Below the pieces are notes generated by a model. It saw nothing but the letters and a program-made list of their open reading frames with translations. It was not told the origin of the DNA and ran no database searches. The translations under genes were made by a program, and so were the position numbers. From Pseudocercospora fijiensis CIRAD86 (Eukaryota > Ascomycota > Dothideomycetes > Mycosphaerellales > Mycosphaerellaceae): a stretch of 64,000 nt of DNA. Every line of letters starts with the position of its first letter. Within the stretch, counting starts at the first letter, position 1. Where the stretch lies: the NCBI RefSeq assembly GCF_000340215.1, contig NW_006921533.1, positions 6,555,481 through 6,619,480 on the forward strand, given 5' to 3'. Of this stretch, positions 1 to 9,204 are shown piece by piece.

Positions 1-1679
1 TAGGAAAGAACAGCGGAATCTATAGCCGGTGCGTTAATCGTAATCACCCGAGTAAGATGCAGCTAGGCGACCCCTTTCTATTTAGTAATAGCAACAATAT
101 AGATCCTAGTTATATACTAGAGGAGCTTCTCGTCCTTTCTACCGCCGAAGAATTGCTTATCGCGCGCGTCTATATCTAGATGTTAGTATTCTGCGTACGA
201 GGACAGTAGTAGAAGTATCGTAGCTATATCTGTAACTTCTTAAAGGACGTTATTACGGTCTATTATAAGCTCCCTCGCATTCCGTAAGAGCTTGACTTAG
301 TTGTTCTACGTCCGCGCTAGAAGGTATAGTAAGAGTTAATACTATTCGCCGCCTAGGGTACCGAGCAAGAAGATGCCGCTATATAGGCTAAAGATTAGTA
401 GCGGAAGCGCCTCTAGTTCCGAGAAGAATTCCGTATACGTCGTAGTCGAGTGCTTAATGCCCTTCGTTAGCTTAAGGAGAACAACTAGTTGTATCGTAAT
501 ATACTCGTTAATAAGGAGGCTCTTAGTTAGCTTCTAGAAGACAACAGTATCGAGGACCTACTTAAGTCTGCTAAATACGACGAGCATCGCCCTATACCTC
601 GAGATTATCCGGCTAGCAGTCCTCCTATCGATAACCGCTCTTATAGACCTTAGCTAGGGATTTCTATTATAGCTAATCCGCTATTAGCCCCGTAGTTCGC
701 CTACTCTAGCTATAGCTTTCCTCGTAGTATATAATAGCGTTCTTACTACGACTGCAATCTTCCTCTAGATAGGCGTATCTAGCACGAATGCGTATAGTGC
801 GCTTATAGCATTGTCGACCTGAAGTATATAGCTAAGCTAAAGTGGTACATTGCTAGCAATTATAAGACTACCCGTAATTAGTTCTTATATACTACTCTTA
901 GTATTCCTATGCCTATTAATTAGTACAACGCCTCCCTCTCGAACAAAGCCGAATGTATTAAGTATATCTAGATGCCTATGCAACTAATTAAGCGTATTTA
1001 GCCTCCGCTAGCTCCTTTACCTACTGCTCCTATCTTTAACCCCGGCTTTAACGTCGGTCTAACCTAAGGTGCCGGTTAACCTGACTTAGATAAAGACCTT
1101 AGCTATAACTACGCTGCCGTTCCGAACCTTTATCTATAATACCGCGCTCTCGATTAGCTATAGGATTGTCTTCGTCGTCGGCGCGCTAGAGAGGTTGTTA
1201 TAGGGCTAGTATACGATCCTATTATACCTTAGTAGCCTCTATAACTATCGCATCTAACGGAGCTAGATTACGATAAGATTCCTATTAATAAACTGGATCG
1301 TTCTTATCCGCTAATAGCTATAGCCTTCCCTAGCCTCCTACCTTAGGGCAAGGGTAATCCTAATTAGCCGCGCCCTCGTAGTGTTACCTTCGAGCAGGCT
1401 ATCGAACACTATATAAGATACGAGGATAGTCGATTCGCTAGCTATAAGCGTTAGCCTTACTTTGTGTTTAATAAGGGTATAAGACATTACGTCCTTAAGG
1501 CCGCTACATTCTTCGCAAACAAGTACTAAAAGGATAGCATAGAAGTTACTATAGAAACTATCGAGGCAGTACTAGCTACTAACCCGAAAGCAGACAAGGA
1601 GGCCGGGCGTTTACTAAATTCTATCGTCCGCGTTAGTAGTTAGATACGCGGCACTCGGCTATACTAGAATAGTCGTCGT

Positions 1680-2480
1680 ATTAATCTAGAGACTTACGTC
1701 CGTACGCTTAGTAAGCCTAACCTTTTTTGTACGGTTAGCGCTACTAATCTATAATAGGATTCTCTCGCCCGACTAATGCCTAGATATAAGTAGTAGAAGC
1801 GCTTAGGACCTTACGAGCGTATAAAGAAGGCCCGTAAAAGCCTCTGTAAGTTTCTATATATTGCTAACGCCTACGTTATACGCCGCTTTTAGCACCTTCT
1901 CGAAAAAGTACTTAAGCCGAAGTTTAACGTTGTCGACTATTAGTACCGCTTCGAATAGCAGAACCGTAGTAGCTATTACGTCTACTTCTTCCTTTAGTAC
2001 GATCTTCCGAAGCCTAGTATCGATACGGCCGAAGCGCGCTAACAATTTGCTTAGCAATAGGGAATACATATTACCGCGTTAAATCTAGAGCTAGGTCGAG
2101 ATCTTAGATAGGGTACTACAATCTAGGCGAATACTAAAGAGCTTAGTAATAATTAAGCGGATCTTGCTAATATTATTAATTAGGTTTAGCGCTACGTTTA
2201 TAATAATTACTGTTAGGCTAAGCGTAAGGACAACCCTAATAGTGAAGTATGCTATCGCTTCTATTTCCCCCGGAGCTATCGAGACGAGGTAGACGTTAAT
2301 TACGAGTATAACTAGAGGTATCTTAGTTTTACCGCCGCTTATAACGACTCGTTCCTCAACTATTTCAATCGCTTTATATTAATAGCTTAGCGCGCGAACT
2401 GCGATATTACACCGTGCACTACACTTTACGCTGTTATATAGTATATCCTTAAGTACTATAGCAAGACTAAAGTAAAGAGT
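1680..2480 (+). pseudogene. Rep (HUH-type) endonuclease region of Helitron-1
   Basis: In Helitrons the Rep domain nicks and joins DNA strands, using two histidines of an HUH motif to hold a metal ion. Here the block resembling 'LARLMPRYK' (about 1770) is followed by 'LEKVLKPKFNVVDY' (about 1897-1940). Then comes the HUH neighbourhood at about 1963-1995, which reads 'NRSSYYVYFFL'. The two positions where the family has His read as TAC (Tyr), as expected from CAC to TAC change. Downstream, 'CRFYFP' (2251-2275) and 'NCDITPC' to 'YILKYYSKTK' (2398-2475) match conserved Helitron N-terminal segments. With the histidines lost and numerous stops, this domain cannot be functional. Confidence 0.65.
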
Positions 2481-3479
2481 CGGTCCTATAACGACATTAT
2501 AAAGGGCATACTACCTCTAATTAATAAGAACAAGCCGCTTCTTTCTATAGTTGCGAAGTTGCTTAACATCCTAATTATAGAGCGTAACTAGCCGGCCTAA
2601 GAGGTAGCCTATCTTAACCTATATATCCCTCTCTAGAAAGGTAGTCGTACTATAGTTACTCTCGATTGTCGTCCTTCTACTAAGCAGACTGCCCTAGTTA
2701 ACCTTCCGCCTAGCGAGAATAAAGAGGAACCGGTCGATATAGACGCTTATACCGATCTAGGCGATAAAGATAGTTAGCAGCGTCGTATACCTAGTAAGAC
2801 TATAATATAGAAATACCTAGCTCGCCTAGACGTAGCTAAGGAGGTGTCGCTCTTCTAATACCTAACTAGGTGGAATCTATAAGGTAGTAGAACACCTCGT
2901 CCGCTTAGGAACCCTAAGAGAGATAGTCGCCTAATTAACTACTTTCCTCGGTACCCGTCGACTCCTAATAAGCTAAAGTATAGCGAGTACTAGCGTATAA
3001 AGATATAGGCTTATTACCCCTTCCGTTAACTGCTAGAATGCTCCGACTAGACTCTATATTACTTTCTAGAGGAGCCTAACATCGAATTCTATACGTAGGA
3101 TGTAGCTCTACGGCATTGTCGCGCGAGACATACTTATTCGGACGATTATCTCTAGGATATCGATCGTCGCAACGATAACGAGTTTATTAACCTTAAACTG
3201 TAGAATATAGGCGAGCCTGCCAATTTCGACGCGCTCTATAGTCTAATACCTAACCCTAGGATACGAGAAGAAGACCTAAACAACCTTAGAGACCGAGAGC
3301 TTAATAGGGCCGCCTATTAGGAGACTCGAGTTAGAAAATATATCTCTAAGTACCCTAATATACACAACACTACCTAGGACTAGTAGCAGTATTAGAAGGT
3401 CGCTTATAGTCTTGTCGATTTAGACGTACAATTACAAACCACCTCCTAATTTAATAAGCTTAACCGCTACTAGCGATAA

Positions 3480-4830
3480 GGATTCGATAAGGTCGTCGGT
3501 TATTTCTAGGGCATTCTAGCTAGCGATAACCCGGCTTAGCTTCTACTTAACGTCAACGGCGTAGGTAGTACTAGCAAATCCTTCCTTATTAAGATAATAT
3601 ACGCACGTCTATAGAGTTAAGTAAAGACTGCTAATTACCCTAGCAATCTAGTTATCCGACTTGCACCTACTAGTACTGCTACTACTAATATCGATAGGTT
3701 AACACTTTATTCGGCGTTTAAGCTTCCTATTCGAGTAGGCAAGGCCGGTATGCAAGACCTAACCGGTATCCGATTAACTCGTATAGAAAACTAGCTTCGT
3801 TACGTACGCTATATTATCCTAGACGAGAAGTCTATAGTTAGTTAATCTCTCTTATAGATACTCGATTAACGCCTTCGACAGTGTCTTAATAATTAATTAC
3901 CCTATAGTAGAATGAATATAGTTATCTTTAGCGACTTTTGCTAATTAACGCCTGTCTTCTAGAAGCCGCTATTCTATATAGCCCTAAAGATAGCCGAGGA
4001 AATCGCTAGCTAGGCGGTATACTACGCGTTCGACAAGTCCCTACTCCTCTAGGCTAATATACGATAGGAAGGCGACGACCCTAATTAGATTGCATTCCGA
4101 GAAGCCTTATTAGCTCTTCGTACGGGTACCGCCGATATAGTCTATTAGTAGACTCTTATACGTCGTACGAATATTACTAATCCTACCGAGCTACGTTAAT
4201 TCGAAGATACTACTCGTATCTACTTTACTAACGACGATATAAATAATCTCAACTATTAAAAGCTCCGCGATATCGGTAATGCTATCCTCCCTATCTAGGC
4301 TTCTTACAATCGACTAGATACGGCGACAGTAAGCTCTAAGAACGTCTATAATCTTAAGCTAGTACTTAGGATCTCTGTTAGTTATAGGGTTATGCTTCTT
4401 ACGAACCTTTAGACCGAATTTAGTATAGTTAATAGCAGGTAGGGCATTCTCTATAACATTATATAGTCTAAAGATGCTCGCGATAAGAATTTACGACAAG
4501 TGCCCCCTCTTTGTCTCTTAGTTGCTTTCGAAGGTCTTAAAGACGAAGCTCCGGCCCTATTTAACGTAGGCTCTCGAAAGATCGTACTAATCTTCCGTAT
4601 ACGGCGGAGCGTAGATAGCTAGGATAATGACTAGCGTAAGCAGTTTCTACTAACTGTTTCGTATACGCTTATAGTATACAAAGCATAGGGCATAACCCTC
4701 GATAAGGCTATTATTAAACTCGGTCCTAAGGATTTCTCTACTAGCCTAACCTATATTGCCCTTTCTCGGGTTAAGAGCTTTATAGGTCTTATACTCGAGG
4801 AGCCGTTTAACCTTTAGCGAATACGCAACC
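3480..4830 (+). pseudogene. Pif1-family helicase domain of Helitron-1
   Basis: This is the superfamily 1B helicase that unwinds DNA during Helitron transposition. Visible motifs in order: a degraded Walker A, 'NGVGSTSKSFLI' (3550-3590), in which a Gly-Thr-Gly-Lys-type loop now reads Ser-Thr-Ser-Lys; Walker B/motif II 'IILDEKSIVS' (about 3812-3843); the 'DFC-stop-LTPV' block near 3930-3960 matching GDFxQLPPV; and a C-terminal 'YIALSRVKSFIGLILEEPF' near 4750-4812, typical of Pif1-like helicases. The lesions are TAG codons at former Trp/Gln codons and substitutions that fit G-to-A or C-to-T change. The helicase identity is firm; the exact limits are not. Confidence 0.7.
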
Positions 4831-5405
4831 TCGTAGGAAGTGTCTAGCGTATACGCATTATTAACGAGCAGCGTCGGCGCTTGCAATATCTACCTAATCT
4901 ACTAGCAACCCCCGTTCTATTATCTCGAGCATTTAGTAGCGTTAGCAGTGTATTAGCGATGTTGTCTAACAACTTTATAATAGCACTCTAATAGCAACTT
5001 CTCCCCTTAGACTATTAGGACGACAGAGATAATATCGAAACACTATTAGACTTGCCTTTACCTAGGTAGGACTCTAACGACTCTATAGATATCGATAATC
5101 TAGATAGCGAGCCTAATGCTATTAAGCCGCTAGGTATTACGGACGACGAGCTTCCTAGCTAGGGCTTTCTACTTGCCTCGGGTTGGGTCTATAATCCGGT
5201 AGCAGTCCTACTACGTCGCCGCTTGCCTATTCGCGAAGTTAATGCGACTTTAGATCGCTTACTATTTATCGAAGAAGTCTAGCAAGCTAAGCGTCTTGCT
5301 TAGTAGGCTCTTCGCTAGCAAGCACGCGATAGACTATCTAATCGATAACGTGCAATTACTATCCTATCTACTACATTATCGACGTCTCCGCCCGCGACTT
5401 TAGTA

Positions 5406-5570
5406 CCCGTTAAAGTAGCGCCTATTAAGGTAGCGCCTATTAAAGAAGCGCCTATTAAAGAAGCGCCTATTAAAGAAGCGCCTATTAAAGAAGCGCCTAT
5501 TAAAGAAGCGCCTATTAAAGAAGCGCCTATTAAAGAAGCGCCTATTAAAGAAGCGCCTATTAAAGAAGCG
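5406..5570 (+). repeat. 15-bp tandem repeat, 11 units (Pro-Ile-Lys-Glu-Ala)
   Basis: Eleven consecutive 15-bp units, CCTATTAAAGAAGCG, keep the Helitron-1 frame and would encode Pro-Ile-Lys-Glu-Ala. The first two units (5406-5435) differ slightly. The nine units at 5436-5570 are identical base for base. Such identity contrasts with the scarred sequence on both sides. Confidence 0.95.
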
Positions 5571-5579
5571 CCTCTTCCC

Positions 5580-7100
5580 CTAATCCGTCTAGCTAATATA
5601 GACTTAGAGCGTACCTTCCGATAGCAGGTAAAGGTTGAACTAGCACTTCCGCCGCTCTTCTAACACTACGAACAAGACTTAATAGACGCAGTACGACTAC
5701 TTTAGAAGGCTTACTAGAGGCGCTTCATTTATAACTTCGAGGGTTATAGGGTCTTCTAGTAGGTTTTTCGTCGGATGTTTCTTACGAAGGCTAAGGCAGC
5801 TACTACGGAGTCTCGCCTTCTATAGAATCGAAAGAAGCAAGATTACCTGCCTAGCGGTAGAACTCCCTATCCTTAGATAGTGTAACTTGTTGACCTAGCC
5901 TACAAATACCAGAATGTCGCCACTAGTGTAGGTCGTCGTGTGTAGGTTAACCTAAGCAGCGTACGCCTCTAGATAAAGCTAAGCACTAGTATTCTACCTA
6001 GGGACTTAGGTCTATTCGACAAGGTAGCTTACCTTCCGCCCGACCTTAATCCCTAGTTAATGTCCGATGCCTAGTATAATAACAGACTTATAACTAATCT
6101 CCTTCGTTTGTACGAGGAGTCCTTTATCCGAGGCAGGGACCTTATTACACCTAATAAGGCGTACCTACTCTTGTTCCTATCTAAACTTAGCGAGCGCAAT
6201 GTAATCGACATATTAGATATCGCTATTAAAGCTATTAACCACTTTGGCTAGCTATCTACGGTCGACTCTAAGAACATTAATCTATAATAGTAGACTAACA
6301 CTAGCACCGAAGACATTCATTAGTACTAGCAAACTACTAACGACCTCCTTAGTACACTTAGTTTACTTAACTTCTCTCTAGATAACAAGCTGCGACTAGT
6401 CGTCTTTATCTACTCGTCTAACAAGTATATTATTATATCGCTAATCGATCCTCGTACTAGTACGGTATAGACTTAGAACTCCTAGCTAGACGTCTATGCT
6501 AATAGAAACCGAGCTATTAGTCCTCTCGGAATCCGACTTGTCCTAAGTTTTATACGCTTACTCTCGCTCTTTCTAGAAGCCTAGATTACTAGCTAGCTAT
6601 CTTAATAGATATACTAGGAGATCGACGAAGCTACTCGCTAGGCTAACGTACACAACTGTAGCACCCTAGCTATTAACAATACAATTAGTCTTATATAGGG
6701 TTAAGTTCCTTAGCGCGTTTAAGGTAATAAAGCGCAGCTTCGAGCCTACGCTTATTCTATCCGTATATAGTATCTAGACGCTCTATCTAACGGCGTAGAC
6801 TAGAACTTCCGACTATTATAGCGTATGCCGGATATTCCACTTCTTCCTACTATCTAACTAAACGAGTTTGGTATAGCGTACTACTATTAGATCGTTACTA
6901 AGGCCGACGAGCGGCGTCGCATCGTATAATATAAGGCCGAAGCAGAGAAGGAAGTCTAGGAATACCTAGTAAAGGAAGCTACTAAGGCAGCTAGAGACTA
7001 GGTGTTAAGTTTATCGTAGCCGGAGGTGCCTTCGGATTAGTTCAACTTTTAGGGAGGGGATAGCGATGCGGACTTAGATATAGATATAGATAATTAGCAG
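5580..7100 (+). pseudogene. C-terminal region of the Helitron-1 protein, function unknown
   Basis: After the repeat array one frame can still be followed through stops for about 1.5 kb. It contains stretches such as 'LGLFDKVAYLPPDLNP' and 'NAYANRNRAISPLGIRLVLSFIR'-like segments, and ends in an acidic run near 7060-7095 (Asp/Ile alternation). I do not recognise a domain. Its position behind the helicase, with no intervening boundary, suggests a C-terminal extension of the Helitron polypeptide. It could instead be a captured or separate gene. Confidence 0.35.
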
Positions 7101-7128
7101 CGGGATATTAGTTAGGGCAAGGGCCTCC

Positions 7129-7163
7129 TATAGTATAGAGGCTAGAAGAGCCTCTATACTATA
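7129..7163 (+). repeat. Perfect 15-bp-stem hairpin near Helitron-1 right end
   Basis: The arms 7129-7143 (TATAGTATAGAGGCT) and 7149-7163 are exact reverse complements around a 5-base loop AGAAG. The structure follows the end of Helitron-1 coding sequence, with a CTAG 13 bases further on (7177-7180). A hairpin shortly before CTRR is the known form of a Helitron 3' end, but CTAG is common here and the next base is G rather than T. Confidence 0.6.
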
Positions 7164-7340
7164 AAGATAGCCGTTGCTAGGTACAAACATAGTCGTTTAA
7201 GGCTTTAAGTACACTTCTCGTAGACTACGCTAACAAAACTTACTAACACGATAACGAGCGTCGCTTCTAATTAGCTTATAATAAGGCGAAAGCTTCGCTC
7301 GCACTCCTCTAGGTACGCGCTAGCCGCCTAGGAGCACATA
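7164..7340. other. Junction segment between Helitron-1 and element B
   Basis: This 177-bp stretch matches neither the family-A copies nor any recognised Helitron motif. An imperfect inverted repeat (CTCCTCTAGG at 7304-7313 against CCTAGGAG at 7327-7334) lies about 6 bases before sequence shared with element E begins at about 7341. It may be the real 3' tail of Helitron-1 or a relic of another insertion. Confidence 0.35.
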
Positions 7341-7391
7341 TTATAGTATAGTAGGAGCTATAACTAATAGGCCTATGCGGAAGAGCCCTTA

Positions 7392-7588
7392 TATTAGGGC
7401 TAAAGAGGCTATACGTAATTGGCATGTAACTAGGCCGAGTAAAGCTAGGGTCTCGATGCCTTAGGTAGGGCTTAGCGCTTAGCGTTAGGCTAACTCTCCT
7501 ACCTTCCTCCCTCTCCTCCTAGATCCTTATCGAATACTAAACTAATTCACTACTACCCTATCTACCTGCTAATATAACCCTTCTTATA
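7392..7588 (+). repeat. 5' LTR of element A
   Basis: It starts TATTAGG and ends TTCTTATA, RIP-altered forms of the family's TGTTAGG and TTCTTACA. It differs from the 3' copy at 14292-14488 at eight positions that I can find. Each is a transition, and at each this copy has TpA where the other has CpA or TpG. Confidence 0.95.
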
Positions 7589-7605
7589 TAGTATTCGATC
7601 TACCC
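7589..7605 (+). other. Candidate primer binding site of family A
   Basis: TAGTATTCGATCTACCC directly abuts the 5' LTR, where a tRNA 3' end would pair to prime reverse transcription. All three copies (A, B, E) read TAG at the start where a PBS should read TGG, which fits RIP of TG to TA. The primer tRNA was not identified. Confidence 0.55.
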
Positions 7606-7616
7606 TTTAAGGGCAG
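7600..7616 (+). repeat. Short palindrome in family A leader
   Basis: CTACCCTTTAAGGGCAG is an almost perfect inverted repeat. The B copy (about 33777-33793) and E copy (about 46747-46763) have the perfect arms CTACCCTT/AAGGGTAG around one base. Its core resembles the CTACCC/GGGTAG core of the element F palindromes. Confidence 0.6.
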
Positions 7617-7789
7617 TAGCCGGATAGTCCTTATTTTAAGCTTTTAGCGGTATAGCTACGAAAACTATCGATTTGACTATATTACGCCCGAAGAACGGGA
7701 CCTATACGTACTATTCTATCGAAACAACCGTACTAATTATTAAGCAAGGCCTTCTACACGGCCTATTATACTAAGTCAATTATACTAGG

Positions 7790-9204
7790 CCGATATCTAC
7801 TAATTCCGCTATATCCGTATCTTAGGGGCTAATAATACATTATTAGTGCCGCCCCTTACAATAGCCGGTTTATTACGAAACAACAATCGCGGTGCCGCTA
7901 GTAGCGCTAGCAATAACAACACTAGTAGCATAGCACCTACTAAAGTGCCTACTAAAGCACCTACTAAAGTGCCTCCTACTAAAGAGCCTACCGGAGAGCC
8001 TACTAAAGAACCTATAATTCTAGGTAACGACCTAGAATTGTCTGTCGACGACATTCTTAATAATATTGTTAACCGTCGATATAGCTAACTAGCCTTTAGT
8101 CCCTAACTAGTAGCGAGACTTTAAGGAGCTACTTAAAACAGGCTTACTGCCTTGCGCTAAGAACAATAGCTAAAGGATAATCTCCTCGAAATTCGTCGCC
8201 TGTAAGAAGCCCTAGCAACTAATACTAAACCAATAGTAGGGCCTTCCTCTCTATCTATTTCAGTCTAAAAGAAGGATGCTAAACTCAAAGACTATACCGT
8301 ATTTAATAGCTCTAGTCGGAAACAATACAACGACTACATCCGTAACTGCGAGCTTAATTAGCAAAACGCGCTAAGGGCCCTTCTAGACGACTACTCGTTA
8401 GTCGTCTATGCTATACAATACATTAATAGAGACCTAAAGCGTACCTAGGATAACCATTTCGACTCCCTTACTAACTAGACCGCTGTTTAGTAGCAAGACT
8501 ATAAGACTATTATGCTAGACACCCTTAGGAACCCTATACTAAGGCAACAATACGCTTAGGACTAATACCTTCGAGCTAAACAAAAGACTAATCAATCGGC
8601 TCGCTCATTTAAGGCCTATTTAAAGACCCTTAAGAACGATTTGCTAGCTAAGACCGACTCTATCTAGATTTCCGAAATACGCCCTAAATTGCGATAGGAA
8701 CTAGTCCTCGAATTGGACCGCCGCCGTGTATTCGAACAGGCTAACCTAATACGCATTCAATTCATAGTCGAAGTGGAAACAGCCGAACGAGCTATTTAGC
8801 TCTAGTAACGACTAGAATTAAGGATCCGACCTACTAGCAACCGTAGCAACCGTAGCCGCGGAGGAAACTAAGGTTCCTACTAGGACAACAATACTAACAA
8901 TAGGAACAGTAACGATCGTAGAAGAAGCCGTAGCCGACGGCTATATAGAGGAGGCCGTAATAGGGGCCGTAGAAGGGGCTCGTATCCCTATAGTACTAAT
9001 CGCTCGGCTAACAATAGCGGCAATAGCTATAGCAATCCTCTAACCGGACTAAAGTGCTTCAATTGTGATAGTACTAGCTATCTACTAGGCTAATACGACA
9101 AATCTAAGGACTAGGCCCGAATCGACCGTACTACCGCTAAGTACCGAAAGCACCTTTTAGCAGCTAACGCTACCCCTATAGGCCAACCTTCGAAAAAAGA
9201 GTAA
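7790..9204 (+). pseudogene. gag of element A
   Basis: Gag forms the retrotransposon particle and binds its RNA. The frame contains a Pro-Thr-Lys repeat segment (7948-8010), then a capsid-like region with 'FNSSSRKQYNDYIRNCELN' (about 8300-8360) and 'ARSFKAYLKTLKNDLLAKTDSI' (about 8600-8665). An Arg/Asn/Ser-rich basic stretch follows (8830-9010), then a zinc-knuckle remnant starting 'CFNCDSTSY' (9055-9081), in which the expected His reads Tyr. The frame ends at TAA 9202-9204, just after an A6 run. The start codon is uncertain because the 5' part is broken by stops. Similar gag remnants lie in B and E. Confidence 0.75.

Larger units (their letters stand above)
1..7340 (+). mobile_element. Helitron-1, RIP-degraded, left end outside window
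   Basis: This is a rolling-circle (Helitron) transposon copy read on the + strand through many TAG/TAA stops. Family landmarks occur in the expected order: a conserved N-terminal block with 'YYDCNLPLDRRI' near 740-775, the Rep block near 1690-2000, 'CRFYFP' near 2250, and Pif1-type helicase motifs from 3.5 to 4.8 kb. A long C-terminal region runs to about 7.1 kb. The coding frame is broken throughout, so it should be inactive. The right end is not certain: a perfect hairpin lies at 7129-7163 and a second imperfect one at 7304-7334, just before recognisable element B sequence starts near 7341. The left terminus is outside the window. Confidence 0.75.

Noticed and set aside
1854..2082. Pair of 70-codon open frames on both strands
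   Set aside because: They overlap the Rep region of Helitron-1 and are not in its frame.
5406..5570. CRISPR-like array
   Set aside because: The units are contiguous with no spacers and keep a coding frame, so it is a coding tandem repeat.
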